This document shows positions 53,475 through 62,859 of a stretch of 64,000 nt of DNA, one piece after another. The notes beneath the pieces were generated by a model, which saw only the letters and a program-made list of their open reading frames with translations, had not been told where the DNA came from and made no database searches. The number at the start of each line of letters is the position of its first letter. Within the stretch, counting starts at the first letter, position 1. Source of the DNA: Thiohalorhabdus denitrificans (GTDB lineage: Bacteria > Pseudomonadota > Gammaproteobacteria > Thiohalorhabdales > Thiohalorhabdaceae); contig NZ_LJCP01000014.1 of assembly GCF_001399755.1 (NCBI RefSeq), positions 62,001-126,000 of the forward strand, written 5' to 3'. A program made the translations under genes and the position numbers.

Positions 53475-53921
53475 TCAGCCGGCGCTGGTGGCCTGGCCCC
53501 GTACACGCACCACGATGTCCAGATCGTTCCCCGATACCCCCTCGGGCAGCTTGTGGAAGAGCTGCGCCGTGTCGATATCCTCGGCGGGGATATCCTGCAG
53601 GGTGCCGGTGGACTCGTCGTAGAGGTGGTGGTGCGGCTCGGTGTTGGCGTCGAAGAACACCTTACTGGAGGAAACCACCACGGCACGAATCAGGCCGGTC
53701 TCCTCGAACAGGCGCAGGGTATTGTAGACCGTAGCCTTGGAGACCCGATGGTAGTCGGCGTTCACCCGCTCCAGCACCTCATCGGCGCTCATATGGTGGT
53801 CGGCTCCCGCCTCCATGCCCCGCTCGAAGAGCACATGGGCGATCTCCACCCGCTGGCTCGTCGGCTGGATCCGATGCTCCCGGAGGGCCCGGGCGATCTC
53901 GTTCTTGCTCTGGAAGCTCAT
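53475..53921 (-). CDS. Fur-family regulator, Irr-like, without cysteines
   Basis: This winged-helix metalloregulator (148 residues) has HRIQPTSQRVEIAHVLF, the DNA-recognition helix SKATVYNTLRLFEETG and the metal motif EPHHHLYDESTG (His97-His99). It has no cysteine, so the structural zinc site of Fur and PerR is missing, as in the Irr group. An extra HHMSADEVLER segment replaces the usual spacing before the recognition helix. Target genes and the sensed signal (haem, iron or peroxide) are unknown. A good promoter is seen upstream. Confidence 0.88.
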   Translation of the reverse strand: MSFQSKNEIARALREHRIQPTSQRVEIAHVLFERGMEAGADHHMSADEVLERVNADYHRVSKATVYNTLRLFEETGLIRAVVVSSSKVFFDANTEPHHHLYDESTGTLQDIPAEDIDTAQLFHKLPEGVSGNDLDIVVRVRGQATSAG

Positions 53922-53953
53922 GGGGCCTTTACCTGACCATTAGAACGCTTGCA

Positions 53954-53982
53954 ACTATACAGAACGCATCCCGATTTGACCA
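53954..53982 (-). promoter_or_regulatory. Candidate promoter of the Irr-like gene
   Basis: On the minus strand TGGTCA (53977-53982) and TATAGT (53954-53959) are 17 nt apart, with TG immediately before the -10. The local sequence is more AT-rich than elsewhere. No clear operator palindrome was recognised. Confidence 0.55.
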
Positions 53983-54165
53983 TATACGGACCCTAACCCT
54001 GTTTCCCCCGATAAGATTTGACCGGGATCAACCCGGGGGATGCGCCCCACCACCACCGTCCCGCTCCCCCAGGGGCGCCGGCATCGGAGGCTCTAGGGGA
54101 ACCGTACTATCCTTGACCCGGGGCGAAAACCCCAGCGGTTCGCTCGGGCTTTCCCGGCCGGGGGC

Positions 54166-55296
54166 CTACTCCTCCCCCTCGGACAGGGACCGGCCGGGGG
54201 CGAAGGGCTCCGGGTCCAGCGGGGGCTCGGAGCCGGTCATCTGAGCGGCCAGGAGCTCCGCGGAAGCCGGGGCATGCACCACCCCATTGCGGTAGTGGCC
54301 GGAGCTCACGTAGAGCCCGTCCACGCCGGGCACCGGGCCGACAAAGGGGCGCTCGTCCGGGCTGCCCGGGCGCAGCCCCGACCAGAAGGTCTCCAGCTCC
54401 AGGTTGGCCGTTTCGGGGACCATCTCCACCGCCGCCTGGGAGAGGGCCCGCACCGAGCCCAGCACCGTCCGGTTATCGAAGCCCGCCTCCTCGGTGGTGG
54501 AGCCCACCAGGATCCGGTTATCGGCCCGCGGGATGAGGTAGTGGCTCCCGGTCATGACCACCTGCTCCAATACCGGATGCCAACCCTGCAGCAGAAGCAT
54601 GGTCCCCTTTACCGGCCGAACCGGCAGGTCCCAGCCCACCTGGCCCAAGAGCTGCGTGCTCCAGGGCCCGGCCGCCACCACCACGCGGTCCGCCTCCACC
54701 GAGCCCGCGTCGGTCTCCACGCCCCGGATGGTCCCGCCCTGCTCCCGGAGCCGGAGGGCCAGCGCCCCGTCCAGGATCTCCACGCCGCCATCCAGCGCCA
54801 GGCTCCGCAGACCCCGCATCAGGCGGGGATTGCGCACCCAACTGATACCCGGCATGCGCATGCCGTACTCGGCCACCGGGCTGAGCTCGGGCTCCGCGGC
54901 GGGCAGCTCGTCGCCTCCCAGCTCCTGGAACTCGACGCCCTGCTCCCGCGCCCAGTCCCGCGCGGTCTCGCGGTCCAGGGGCGGGTGGCTGGGGAAGTCC
55001 GCATAGAGCATACCCAGGGAGCGCAGCTCGGGATCGATGCCGGTGCGGTCCCGCACCTGCCGGCAGAGTTCGGGGTAGACCTGCTGGCTGCGCTTGGCCA
55101 GGGCGTTCACCGCGGGGTGCTGCCGCCACGGGTAGAGGGGCGACAGGATACCGCCCCCCGCCCAGGAGCTGACCCCCTCGCGCCGGCCCGGATCGACCAC
55201 AGTCACCGTCTGTCCGCGCTCGGACAGCGCCAGGGCCGTGGTCAGGCCGATGATGCCCCCGCCGATGACAACCGTGTCCGGCTGGAATGTACTCAA
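54166..55296 (-). CDS. thiO: Glycine oxidase-like FAD enzyme
   Basis: This flavoprotein (376 residues) oxidises glycine with O2 to the imine used for the thiazole of thiamine. The FAD-binding TVVIGGGIIGLTTALALSERG is at the N-terminus, with GGGILSPLYPWR, the VKGTMLLLQG segment, and the C-terminal SSGHYRNGVVHAP of the ThiO/DAO family. I place the start at TTG 55296, with GGAG 8 nt upstream; the longer frame adds an Arg-rich stretch. No other thiamine genes are near, so a general glycine or sarcosine oxidase role remains possible. Confidence 0.87.
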   Translation of the reverse strand: MSTFQPDTVVIGGGIIGLTTALALSERGQTVTVVDPGRREGVSSWAGGGILSPLYPWRQHPAVNALAKRSQQVYPELCRQVRDRTGIDPELRSLGMLYADFPSHPPLDRETARDWAREQGVEFQELGGDELPAAEPELSPVAEYGMRMPGISWVRNPRLMRGLRSLALDGGVEILDGALALRLREQGGTIRGVETDAGSVEADRVVVAAGPWSTQLLGQVGWDLPVRPVKGTMLLLQGWHPVLEQVVMTGSHYLIPRADNRILVGSTTEEAGFDNRTVLGSVRALSQAAVEMVPETANLELETFWSGLRPGSPDERPFVGPVPGVDGLYVSSGHYRNGVVHAPASAELLAAQMTGSEPPLDPEPFAPGRSLSEGEE

Positions 55297-55431
55297 TCGG
55301 GTGGCTCCGTTAAGGTGAAGTCCTGATTCCCGCCGCTCCCCGCGGGCGCCCGGCCGCCGGCGGCGGTTCACGCGCAACGGACGGGCGAAGAGAACGATTC
55401 TCCCATACCGACCGCGACAGGAGACACAAGC

Positions 55432-56190
55432 TTGTCGATAGATTCACGCCCTGGGCGCCTCCATCCCCTGCCCCTGGCCGCGGTGCTTGCCGCAGCCCCC
55501 GGAACGGCCGCCGCCCAGGAAGCGGCCGTGGAGGATCCCAAGCTCTGGGATTCCGAGGCCGAGCTGGGCATCAGCACCGCCTCCGGCAACTCGGAGAGCG
55601 CCACCTACACGGGAGCGGTATCCGGGGAGCGCGAATCGGGCCGGACGCATCTCCTGCTCCAGGCCAGCGGACGCTACTCCGAGGAGGAGGGGGAATCCAC
55701 CACCCAGCGCCTGCAGGGGGACACGCAGCTGGACTACGACCTCAACGCCAGCGTCTACGCATTCGGGGCCGTCGCCGCCCTCAACGACCGCTTCGCCGGC
55801 TACGAGCTCCAGCTCATCGAGACCCTGGGCATTGGCCGGCATTTCTTCCAGGACCACGAGACCCTGGAATGGCGCCTGGACGCCGGCCCCGCCCTGCGCC
55901 AGGACTGGCTGGTGGACGACACCTACGAGGACAGCGTCAACGCCCGGGTCCGGACCAAGTTCGCCTGGGCCTTCGCCGAGAATTCCTCCTTCCAGGAGCA
56001 GATCACCTGGACCCAGTCCGTGGAGAACGCCGACGAGTTCCTGCTCTCCAGCGAGACCTCCCTGAGCCTGCGGGTGAACGAGAGCCTCGCCTTCAAGACC
56101 AGCGTGGCGGTGGAGCACGACAGCCAGCCGCCCGAGGGCGCCGAGCGCACGGACGTGTTCACCTCCACCAGCCTGCTGTACCAGTTCTAG
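55432..56190 (+). CDS. DUF481 outer-membrane protein (YdiY-like)
   Basis: This protein (252 residues) has a signal peptide (about 1-29, ending TAAAQ). Its beta-barrel region begins WDSEAELGISTASGNSES, the usual start of DUF481, and it ends in phenylalanine (LLYQF). Members include salt-induced outer-membrane proteins. The start is TTG 55432 with GGAG upstream. The mature protein is very acidic, which fits a halophile. Divergent from thiO and convergent with moaE. Confidence 0.87.
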   Translation: MSIDSRPGRLHPLPLAAVLAAAPGTAAAQEAAVEDPKLWDSEAELGISTASGNSESATYTGAVSGERESGRTHLLLQASGRYSEEEGESTTQRLQGDTQLDYDLNASVYAFGAVAALNDRFAGYELQLIETLGIGRHFFQDHETLEWRLDAGPALRQDWLVDDTYEDSVNARVRTKFAWAFAENSSFQEQITWTQSVENADEFLLSSETSLSLRVNESLAFKTSVAVEHDSQPPEGAERTDVFTSTSLLYQF

Positions 56191-56203
56191 CCGGGGGTCC
56201 TGG

Positions 56204-56647
56204 CTACCGGACGGGCTCGCCTTCCCCGGCGCCGGGGGCCACCCACCGGTGCCCCCCTTCGGGGAGGGCCTCCTTCTTCCAGAACGGCACCGCGGTCTTC
56301 AGGGTATCGATGATGTAGCGGCAGGCGTCGAAGGCGTCCGCCCGGTGGGCCGACCACACGGAGACGAGGACGATGCGCTCCCCCGGGTGGAGCGGTCCGA
56401 AGCGGTGGATCACCAGGGTCTCCAGCAGCTCCCACCGCTCCCCGGCCTCGCGGGCCACCCGCTCCAGCTCCCGCTCGGTCATGCCCGGATAGTGCTCCAG
56501 CTCCATGACCTCCACCTCGTTGCCATCGTTCAGGTCCCGGACGTTGCCGACGAAGTGGACCTCCGCCCCCGCCCCGGCGCCGCTGGGGCGGTGGGCGGCC
56601 AGCTCGGCGCCCACGTCGAAGGCTTCCTGCTGCACGCGCACCTGCAT
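56204..56647 (-). CDS. moaE: Molybdopterin synthase catalytic subunit
   Basis: This subunit (147 residues) adds sulfur from MoaD thiocarboxylate to precursor Z. It has FVGNVRD, MELEHYPGM, SVWSAHRADAF, and the active-site lysines in KTAVPFWKKE (Lys117 and Lys124, close to Lys119 and Lys126 of E. coli MoaE). No moaD or other molybdenum cofactor genes are in the window. The 3' end faces the DUF481 gene. Confidence 0.94.
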   Translation of the reverse strand: MQVRVQQEAFDVGAELAAHRPSGAGAGAEVHFVGNVRDLNDGNEVEVMELEHYPGMTERELERVAREAGERWELLETLVIHRFGPLHPGERIVLVSVWSAHRADAFDACRYIIDTLKTAVPFWKKEALPEGGHRWVAPGAGEGEPVR

Positions 56648-56787
56648 GGGGCATCACTCCCTATCGCGGGGTCGTCCCGGACGGGGCGACCTGCCGGGCA
56701 GGATACCAAATCGGGGGCTTCCGGGGATAAAGGAGGGCGTTCGGGTACGTTGCCCAGCGAGGCGGGAGGGGCCCAAAGGGCGGGCGA

Positions 56788-57057
56788 TCAGGAGGAGCCG
56801 TTGCCGTCGGAGGGCGGCTCCGGCCCGTACAGGCGCTCGAGCAGCTGGTCCACGCAGCGGTCCAGCTCATCCTGGAAGCGGTCGTGGACCTCCTGGACCT
56901 CGCGCACCAGCGCCGCGGCCTCCCGCGCGTCCAGGGGCCGGCGCGGGGTCCGCAGCTGGTGGCGGCCCCGCAGCCGGATCAGGCCCGGACTCGGATAATA
57001 GGTATCGCTTTTGACTTCCCGCCAGGGGCGAAGCCAGCGGCGTTGCTGCTGGTCCAT
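56788..57057 (-). CDS. Small hypothetical protein
   Basis: I do not recognise this 89-residue protein. The N-terminal half is basic and Trp/Arg-rich (RRWLRPWREVKSD), with a YYPSPGLIRLRG strand. The C-terminal half is one amphipathic helix (EAAALVREVQEVHDRFQDELDRC, in pieces) that could form a coiled coil. No strong ribosome site is visible before ATG 57057. It lies between moaE and recG, with 108 nt to recG, and could be co-transcribed with it. Confidence 0.6.
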   Translation of the reverse strand: MDQQQRRWLRPWREVKSDTYYPSPGLIRLRGRHQLRTPRRPLDAREAAALVREVQEVHDRFQDELDRCVDQLLERLYGPEPPSDGNGSS

Positions 57058-57165
57058 GATCGTGCTTCTGCGTCTCTCGAAGGCCTGGTTGCGTCGATGG
57101 CTGCCCGCGAATTTAGGCGATTTCGCGGCGCTGTCAACCGTCGGGGCGGCAACCGGGAACGACCT

Positions 57166-59232
57166 TCATCCTACCTCCCCGTATACGGCCCGGTCGCCCA
57201 CCCAGCGCCGGATCAGCGCGTCGGCGGCCTCTGGATCCGTCCGGAGCAGGACGTCCGCCGCCCCGGGCAGGGCTGTGATCAGGTCCCGGTCCCGGCCCAG
57301 GTCGGCGATCCGCATCTGCTCCAGCCCCGTCTGCCTTGTCCCTAGGACTTCCCCCGGCCCCCGCAGTTCCAGGTCCACCTGGGCGATGCGGAAGCCGTCG
57401 TTGGTCTCGCGCATGGCGGCGATGCGCCACTTGGCCTTCTCGCCGAGGGGCGGATGGTAGAGCAGCACGCAGGCGGACTTGCGGCTGCCCCGCCCCACCC
57501 GGCCGCGCAGCTGGTGGAGCTGGGCCAGGCCCATGCGCTCGGCGTGCTCGATGACCATGAGGGTGGCGTTGGGCACGTCCACGCCCACCTCGATCACGGG
57601 GGTGGCCACCAGCAGGTGGGTCGCCCCCTCCTTGAAGGCGGCCATGGCGGCCTCCTTCTCTTCGGGGGTCATGCGGCCGTGGACGAGGCCTATGGACAGC
57701 TCCGGGAAGGCGGCCTGAAGCCGCTCATGGGTGGCGGTGGCGGCCTCCAGCTGCAGCATCTCGCTCTCGTCCACCAGCGGGCACACCCAGTAGGCCTGCT
57801 GGCCGCCGGCCACCGCCTCGCGGACGCGGGCCTCCACCTCCTCCCGGCGGGCGTCGGAGATGCCCACGGTGTCCACGGGCTGCCGTCCCGGAGGCAGCTC
57901 GTCGATGACGGTGCCCTCCAGGTCGGCGAAGGCGGTCATGGCCAGGGTGCGGGGAATGGGGGTGGCGGTCATGATCAGCAGGTGCGGGTCGGGCCCCTTC
58001 TCCTTGAGCGCCATGCGCTGGTGGACCCCGAAGCGGTGCTGCTCGTCGATGACCACCAGGCCCAGCTCGGCGAAGTGCACCTCCTTCTGGAACAGGGCGT
58101 GGGTGCCCACCACCACCCGGGCCGCGCCGTTGGCCATAGCCTCCGCCTGGGCGCGCCGCTCGCGCTCGGGGAGGCTGCCCGCCAGCCAGTGCACCTCCAG
58201 ACCCAGGGGGCGGAGCCACTCGGTCAGGGTGACGGCGTGCTGCTCGGCCAGGATCTCGGTGGGGGCCATGAGGGCGGCTTGATAGCCAGCCTCCACCGCC
58301 TGCAGGAGGGCCAGCGCCGCCACCACGGTCTTGCCCGAGCCCACGTCGCCCTGGATCAGGCGCTGCATGGGGTGGTCGCCCCGCAGGTCCCCCCGCACCT
58401 CCGCCCAGGCCCGCTCCTGGGCGCCGGTGAGGGCGAAGGGCAGCGAGGCCAGCAAGGCGTTGGTGAGCTCCCCCGTGCCCTCCAGGACCGGTGCCCGGGC
58501 GCTACGGCGCCCCTGGCCCACCTTGCGCAGGGCCAAGTGGTGAGCAAGCAGCTCCTCGAAGGCCAGACGCTGTTGGGCGGGGGTCCGGAAGGCCGTCAGG
58601 GCCTCCACGTCGGCGTCCGCCGGGGGACGGTGGACCGTCTCCAGGGCCTCCGCCAGGGCGGGCCAGCCGTGCTCCCCGCGCACCTCCGCCGGCAGGTGCT
58701 CGGAGAGTCGGGGCCCGGCCCGGGACAGGGCCTGGCCGATCCAGGCCCGCAGCCGCCCCTGGGTCAGCCCCTCGGTTGCGGCGTACACCGGCGTCAGGTG
58801 GGCGGGGGCCTCCGGCGGCTCCTCCGCGTCGGTCTCGAGCTCCGGGTGCACCATCTCCAGGCCCGCCTGCCCCGCCCGCACCGTGCCGAAGGCCCACACG
58901 CCCCGTCCGGGGCGCAGGCTCCGCTTCAGGTACTCCCGCACCTGAAAGAAGCGCAGGGTCAAAAACCCCGTGCCGTCCTCGATGCGCGCCACGAACATGG
59001 GCCGGCGCCGCCCCACCACCTCGGCGGCCCGCACCACCCCCTGGCAGCCCGCCTCCTGATCCGGGGCCAGGGCGCCGATGGCGGTGACGCGGGTACGGTC
59101 CTGGTAGCGGTAGGGAAGGTGGAAGAGCAGGCCTTCCTGGGAGGTGACGCCGAGGCGCTCGAGGCGCTCGGCCATGCGGGGGCCGAGGCCCGACAGCTCC
59201 GTCAGCGGGCGTCCGGATCCGCGCCCGGTCAC
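57166..59232 (-). CDS. recG: ATP-dependent DNA helicase RecG
   Basis: This branched-DNA translocase (688 residues) remodels stalled forks and Holliday junctions. The N-terminal wedge domain contains [15 protein letters not shown]. The helicase motor has Walker [31 protein letters not shown], and motifs V and VI ([29 protein letters not shown], in pieces). Length fits the family. Start is GTG 59232, divergent from rpmB. It closes the spoT-region gene set in the gammaproteobacterial order. Confidence 0.95.
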   Translation of the reverse strand: MTGRGSGRPLTELSGLGPRMAERLERLGVTSQEGLLFHLPYRYQDRTRVTAIGALAPDQEAGCQGVVRAAEVVGRRRPMFVARIEDGTGFLTLRFFQVREYLKRSLRPGRGVWAFGTVRAGQAGLEMVHPELETDAEEPPEAPAHLTPVYAATEGLTQGRLRAWIGQALSRAGPRLSEHLPAEVRGEHGWPALAEALETVHRPPADADVEALTAFRTPAQQRLAFEELLAHHLALRKVGQGRRSARAPVLEGTGELTNALLASLPFALTGAQERAWAEVRGDLRGDHPMQRLIQGDVGSGKTVVAALALLQAVEAGYQAALMAPTEILAEQHAVTLTEWLRPLGLEVHWLAGSLPERERRAQAEAMANGAARVVVGTHALFQKEVHFAELGLVVIDEQHRFGVHQRMALKEKGPDPHLLIMTATPIPRTLAMTAFADLEGTVIDELPPGRQPVDTVGISDARREEVEARVREAVAGGQQAYWVCPLVDESEMLQLEAATATHERLQAAFPELSIGLVHGRMTPEEKEAAMAAFKEGATHLLVATPVIEVGVDVPNATLMVIEHAERMGLAQLHQLRGRVGRGSRKSACVLLYHPPLGEKAKWRIAAMRETNDGFRIAQVDLELRGPGEVLGTRQTGLEQMRIADLGRDRDLITALPGAADVLLRTDPEAADALIRRWVGDRAVYGEVG

Positions 59233-59327
59233 GGCCGGCGCCCCCCCGGCACCGCGCGGTGGCGGGGAGCGGGGGGGCGCTGGCTGGGGGAGTGCGCGAC
59301 GAGCGTAGACAATTCGGGCCCACCCGG

Positions 59328-59355
59328 TGGCGAAAACGCAAAAATATGGTAAACT
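59328..59355 (+). promoter_or_regulatory. Possible promoter of rpmB
   Basis: A TGGTAAACT extended -10 box (hexamer 59350-59355) lies in the most AT-rich stretch of the region, 36 nt before rpmB, with a weak -35 TGGCGA at 59328-59333, 16 nt upstream. The match is partial. Confidence 0.35.
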
Positions 59356-59390
59356 TTTTATTTTATGGCGTAAGCAAGTGGGGAGCCACC

Positions 59391-59582
59391 ATGGCGAAGC
59401 GTTGTGAGATCTGCGGGAAGGGGCCGGGCACGGGCAATAACGTCAGCCATGCCCACAACAAGACCCGGCGGCGCTACCTGCCCAACCTGCACAAGGTGCG
59501 TGCCGTGGCGGAAGGCGGGATCAAGCGCCTGAACGTCTGCGCCCAGTGCATCCGGAGCGGCAAGGTTCAGAAGCCTGCCTGA
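59391..59582 (+). CDS. rpmB: 50S ribosomal protein L28
   Basis: This ribosomal protein (63 residues) is a short L28 with four cysteines in two pairs (CEICG and CAQC), the zinc-binding C+ form. It also has [25 protein letters not shown] lies upstream of ATG 59391. In many gammaproteobacteria rpmB is followed by rpmG (L33); here a terminator follows at once and no rpmG is seen. Confidence 0.93.
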   Translation: MAKRCEICGKGPGTGNNVSHAHNKTRRRYLPNLHKVRAVAEGGIKRLNVCAQCIRSGKVQKPA

Positions 59583-59612
59583 ACCGCCGTTTCCGAGCGG
59601 ACCGCACATGCA

Positions 59613-59645
59613 AACGCCGACCCCCGCGGGGGTCGGCGTTTTTTT
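59613..59645 (+). terminator. Strong Rho-independent terminator after rpmB
   Basis: AACGCCGACCCCC pairs with GGGGGTCGGCGTT around a CG turn and is followed by a run of seven or more T (59639-59645). It may also end the convergent ridA-spoT transcript. Confidence 0.93.
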
Positions 59646-59660
59646 GCGTGGCCGGGCGCG

Positions 59661-60062
59661 CTATTCCGCCTCCCCGGGCTCCACGTGCATGATGGCCTCC
59701 ATCTCCACCTCCGCCCCCTTGGGCAGGGCGGCCACCCCGAGCGCCGCGCGGGCGGGGTACGGCTCCAGGAAGTAGTCGTCGAGCACCTCGTTGACCACCT
59801 CGAACTTGGCGAGGTCCGTGAGGTAGACGGTGAGCTTGACCACCTGGCACAGCGTGCCGCCGGCCGCGCTGGCCACGGCCTCGATGTTGGTCAGCACCTG
59901 CTCCACCTGGCGGCGGAAGTCGCCTTCCACCAGCTCCATGGTCACCGGGTCCAGCGGGATCTGCCCGGAGATGAACACCAGCTCGCCCGCGCGCACCGCC
60001 TGGGAGTAGGGCCCGATGGCCTGCGGCGCGGCGTCCGTATGATAATTCTCCCGAAAATACAT
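59661..60062 (-). CDS. ridA: RidA-family reactive intermediate deaminase
   Basis: This enzyme (133 residues) hydrolyses reactive enamine/imine intermediates such as 2-aminoacrylate. It has APQAIGPYSQAVRAGELVFISGQIPLDP, VEQVLTNIEAV, and the active-site arginine in YPARAALGVAALPKGAEVEMEAI (all in pieces). It follows spoT by 17 nt on the same strand, as in many relatives. Confidence 0.94.
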   Translation of the reverse strand: MYFRENYHTDAAPQAIGPYSQAVRAGELVFISGQIPLDPVTMELVEGDFRRQVEQVLTNIEAVASAAGGTLCQVVKLTVYLTDLAKFEVVNEVLDDYFLEPYPARAALGVAALPKGAEVEMEAIMHVEPGEAE

Positions 60063-60079
60063 GGTCGTTCTTCCCTAGC

Positions 60080-62236
60080 TCAGCCCTTCTTGCGCACGAT
60101 CCGCTCCACCGCGCCCAATCCGCGCATGATCCGCATGATCTGGGCAAGGTGGTCGCGACCCTCCACTTCCAGGGTCAGGGCGATGGTCTTGTACACCCCG
60201 TCCCGGTCCTCCACCAGGACGTTGTCGATATTGGCGCCGTCCTCGGCGATGGCCGAGGCCATCCCGGCGAGCACCCCCTTGGTGTTCTGCACCACGGCCT
60301 GGATGGCCACCGGGAACGCGCCCTTGGTCTCCGGGGCCCAGTCCACGTCCACCCATTTCTCCGGATGGTGGGCGAGCTCGTGGAGGTTGGGGCAGTCCTT
60401 GCGGTGCACCATGACGCCCCGGCCCACGGAGATGAAACCGACGATCTCATCCCGCGGTATAGGGTAGCAGCACCGGGCCAGATTGGCGACGATCCCCTCC
60501 ATGCCCCGCACCAGCACGTTGCCGTTGCCCCGGTCCACGGCCTCGGCCTCCTCGCCGCCCAGGGCGCCGGCCACCCGCAGGTCCCGGTCCAGGTAGCCCG
60601 GGAACAGGTGCTGGACCACCGCGGGGGCCAGCACGGTGCCCCGCCCGATGGCCTCGAAGAGGGCCTCGCGGGACTGCAGGTGGAAGTGCTCGGCGGCCTC
60701 GCGCAAAGCGCTGTCGGGGACCTCGGCGAAGGGCACCCCCACCCCCTCCATGGTGCGCTCCAGCATGCCGCGGCCCAGGGCCACGGACTTCTCGCGCTGC
60801 TGGGTCTGGAGGAAATGGCGGATGGCGGAGCGCGCCTTGCCCGTGACCACGAAATGCAGCCAGGAGCTGTTGGGCTGGTGGTCCGGGTCGGTGAGGATCT
60901 CCACTCGGTCGCCGTTGCGCAGGGGGGTGCGCAGGCTGGTGATGCGGCCGTTGATCCGGGCGCCAACGCACTGGTGGCCGATCTCGGTGTGTACGGCGTA
61001 GGCGAAGTCCACCGGCGTGGCCCCCCGCGGCAGGCGCAGGATCTCGCCCTTGTGGGTGAACACGTAGACCTCGTCGGGGAACAGGTCCACCTTGACGTGC
61101 TCGAGGAACTCCGCCGAGTCGCCGGCCTCCTGCTGGATCTGCAGGAGCTGCTGGAGCCAGGCGTAGCTCTGCTCCAGCTTGCGGCGGTCCGGCGAGGTGA
61201 CGCCTTTCTCCTTGTACTTCCAGTGGGCGGCCACGCCCGCCTCGGCCACCTCGTGCATCTCCCGGGAGCGGATCTGGAACTCCATCACCCCGCCGAAGGG
61301 ATTCACCACCACCGTGTGCAGGGACTGGTAGCCGTTGGCCTTGGGGATCGCGATGTAGTCCTTGAAGCGCCCGGGAATGGGCTTGAACAGGTTATGAACC
61401 CGCCCCATCACCTGGTAGCAGGTGGGAACGTCCTCCACCAGGATGCGGAAGGCGTAGATGTCCTGGACCTCCTCGAAGGACAGGCCCTTGGAGCGCATCT
61501 TGCGGTAGATGCTGTAGAGGTGCTTCTCGCGGCCGATGACGTCGGCGTCCAGGCCCGCCTCCTCGAGGTCCCTGGCGATGGCCGCCTCGATGCGGTCCGT
61601 GATGTGGGCGCGGTTGCCGCGCTCCTTCCGCACCTGCTCGGACAGGACCCGGTAGCGCACCGGGTACAGGTGCTTGAAGGAGAGGTCCTCGAGCTCGTTC
61701 TTGATCCGGTTCAGACCCAGCCGGCTGGCGATGGGCGCGAAGATCTCCAGGGTCTCCCGACCCACCCGGCGGCGCTTGTTCTCGGACAGGTAGTCGAGAG
61801 TGCGCATGTTGTGCAGGCGGTCGGCCAGCTTGATGATGATGACCCGGAGGTCCTGGGACATGGCCAGGAGCATCTTGCGGAAGTTCTCCGCCTGGGCCTC
61901 CTCGTGGGTCTCGAAGTGCACCTGCCCCAGCTTGGTGACCCCGTCCACCAGCATGGCCACCTCCTCGCCGAACTGGCGCTGGATCTGGTCGAAGGTGGCG
62001 GGGGTGTCCTCCACGACGTCGTGGAGCACGGCGGCAGCCAAGCAGGCGCCGTCCATGTGGAAGCCCGCCAGGATGCGGGCCACCTCGATGGGATGGGTTA
62101 TGTAGGGCTCGCCCGAGGCCCGCTGCTGCCCCTCGTGGACGGCCGCAGCCAGCAGGTAGGCGCGATGGATGAGATCGACGTCTTCGGCGGGCAGGTAGGC
62201 CTGGGCGGCCTCAATGAGCTCGTTGATGCGCAGCAC
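60080..62236 (-). CDS. spoT: Bifunctional (p)ppGpp synthetase/hydrolase
   Basis: This stringent-response enzyme (718 residues) makes and degrades (p)ppGpp. The HD hydrolase domain is intact (YITHPIEVARIL, LHDVVEDT), as is the synthetase domain (KDYIAIPKANGYQSLHT). TGS (VFTHKGEILRLP), helical and zinc-finger-like CCYPIPRDEIVGF regions and a C-terminal ACT domain follow. The intact HD motif makes it SpoT/Rel-type rather than RelA. Between rpoZ and ridA, as in gammaproteobacteria. Confidence 0.95.
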   Translation of the reverse strand: MLRINELIEAAQAYLPAEDVDLIHRAYLLAAAVHEGQQRASGEPYITHPIEVARILAGFHMDGACLAAAVLHDVVEDTPATFDQIQRQFGEEVAMLVDGVTKLGQVHFETHEEAQAENFRKMLLAMSQDLRVIIIKLADRLHNMRTLDYLSENKRRRVGRETLEIFAPIASRLGLNRIKNELEDLSFKHLYPVRYRVLSEQVRKERGNRAHITDRIEAAIARDLEEAGLDADVIGREKHLYSIYRKMRSKGLSFEEVQDIYAFRILVEDVPTCYQVMGRVHNLFKPIPGRFKDYIAIPKANGYQSLHTVVVNPFGGVMEFQIRSREMHEVAEAGVAAHWKYKEKGVTSPDRRKLEQSYAWLQQLLQIQQEAGDSAEFLEHVKVDLFPDEVYVFTHKGEILRLPRGATPVDFAYAVHTEIGHQCVGARINGRITSLRTPLRNGDRVEILTDPDHQPNSSWLHFVVTGKARSAIRHFLQTQQREKSVALGRGMLERTMEGVGVPFAEVPDSALREAAEHFHLQSREALFEAIGRGTVLAPAVVQHLFPGYLDRDLRVAGALGGEEAEAVDRGNGNVLVRGMEGIVANLARCCYPIPRDEIVGFISVGRGVMVHRKDCPNLHELAHHPEKWVDVDWAPETKGAFPVAIQAVVQNTKGVLAGMASAIAEDGANIDNVLVEDRDGVYKTIALTLEVEGRDHLAQIMRIMRGLGAVERIVRKKG

Positions 62237-62304
62237 GGCGGGGGAATTTCACTCGCTTCGGAAGGGGGAGGCCCCCGACGGGGCTCCCCCGGGGGCGCGC
62301 GGTT

Positions 62305-62796
62305 TCAGGGGCTCTCCTCGTCGGAGGAGGCGTCGGCGGCGCCCTCCTCGCCCTCCGGCTCCTCCTCCGCCGGGCCGGGCTCCTCGGGGGCCGCCTCCTC
62401 CTGGGCCTCTTCGGCCTCCGGCTCTGCTTCCGCTTCGCCGGTACCCGCCTCGTCGGAGCCCGGCGCGGGGGCTTCCTGCCGGGTGCCGGAGGCCATGCCG
62501 GCCCCCAGGGCCTCGGCGGCCTCGGCCACGGAGGACTCCCCCCGCATGGCCTCGCCGCCGTCGGGCAGGTGGACGCCCTCCAGCTCCTGGTCCACCCGGT
62601 CCAGGAGCTCCATGCTGACCTGGCCGGTGGCGATCTCCCGCAGGGCCAGCACCGTGGCGTCGTCCTCGGGGGAGTCCACCAGCGGGGTGGCGCCATGGCT
62701 CAACTGCCGCGCCCGCCGTCCGGCGATCAGCGACAGGTGGAAGCGGTTGCGTTTGGGGATTTGGTCCAGACAGTCTTCAACGGTGATGCGCGCCAT
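62305..62796 (-). CDS. rpoZ: RNA polymerase omega subunit with long acidic tail
   Basis: This subunit (163 residues) helps assemble RNA polymerase by holding beta-prime. The conserved core is residues 1-75: [35 protein letters not shown]. Typical omega proteins are about 70-95 residues. Here residues 105-163 form a low-complexity tail of Glu, Ala, Pro and Ser with one basic residue. The tail is in frame and ends in DEESP, so it is not a frameshift artefact visible here. First in the order gmk-rpoZ-spoT. Confidence 0.93.
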   Translation of the reverse strand: MARITVEDCLDQIPKRNRFHLSLIAGRRARQLSHGATPLVDSPEDDATVLALREIATGQVSMELLDRVDQELEGVHLPDGGEAMRGESSVAEAAEALGAGMASGTRQEAPAPGSDEAGTGEAEAEPEAEEAQEEAAPEEPGPAEEEPEGEEGAADASSDEESP

Positions 62797-62859
62797 GGAT
62801 TCCTTGCCCTCTCCCGGAAGCCATCGGAAGAATCTGACGGGAAACGTATTACCTTACTC

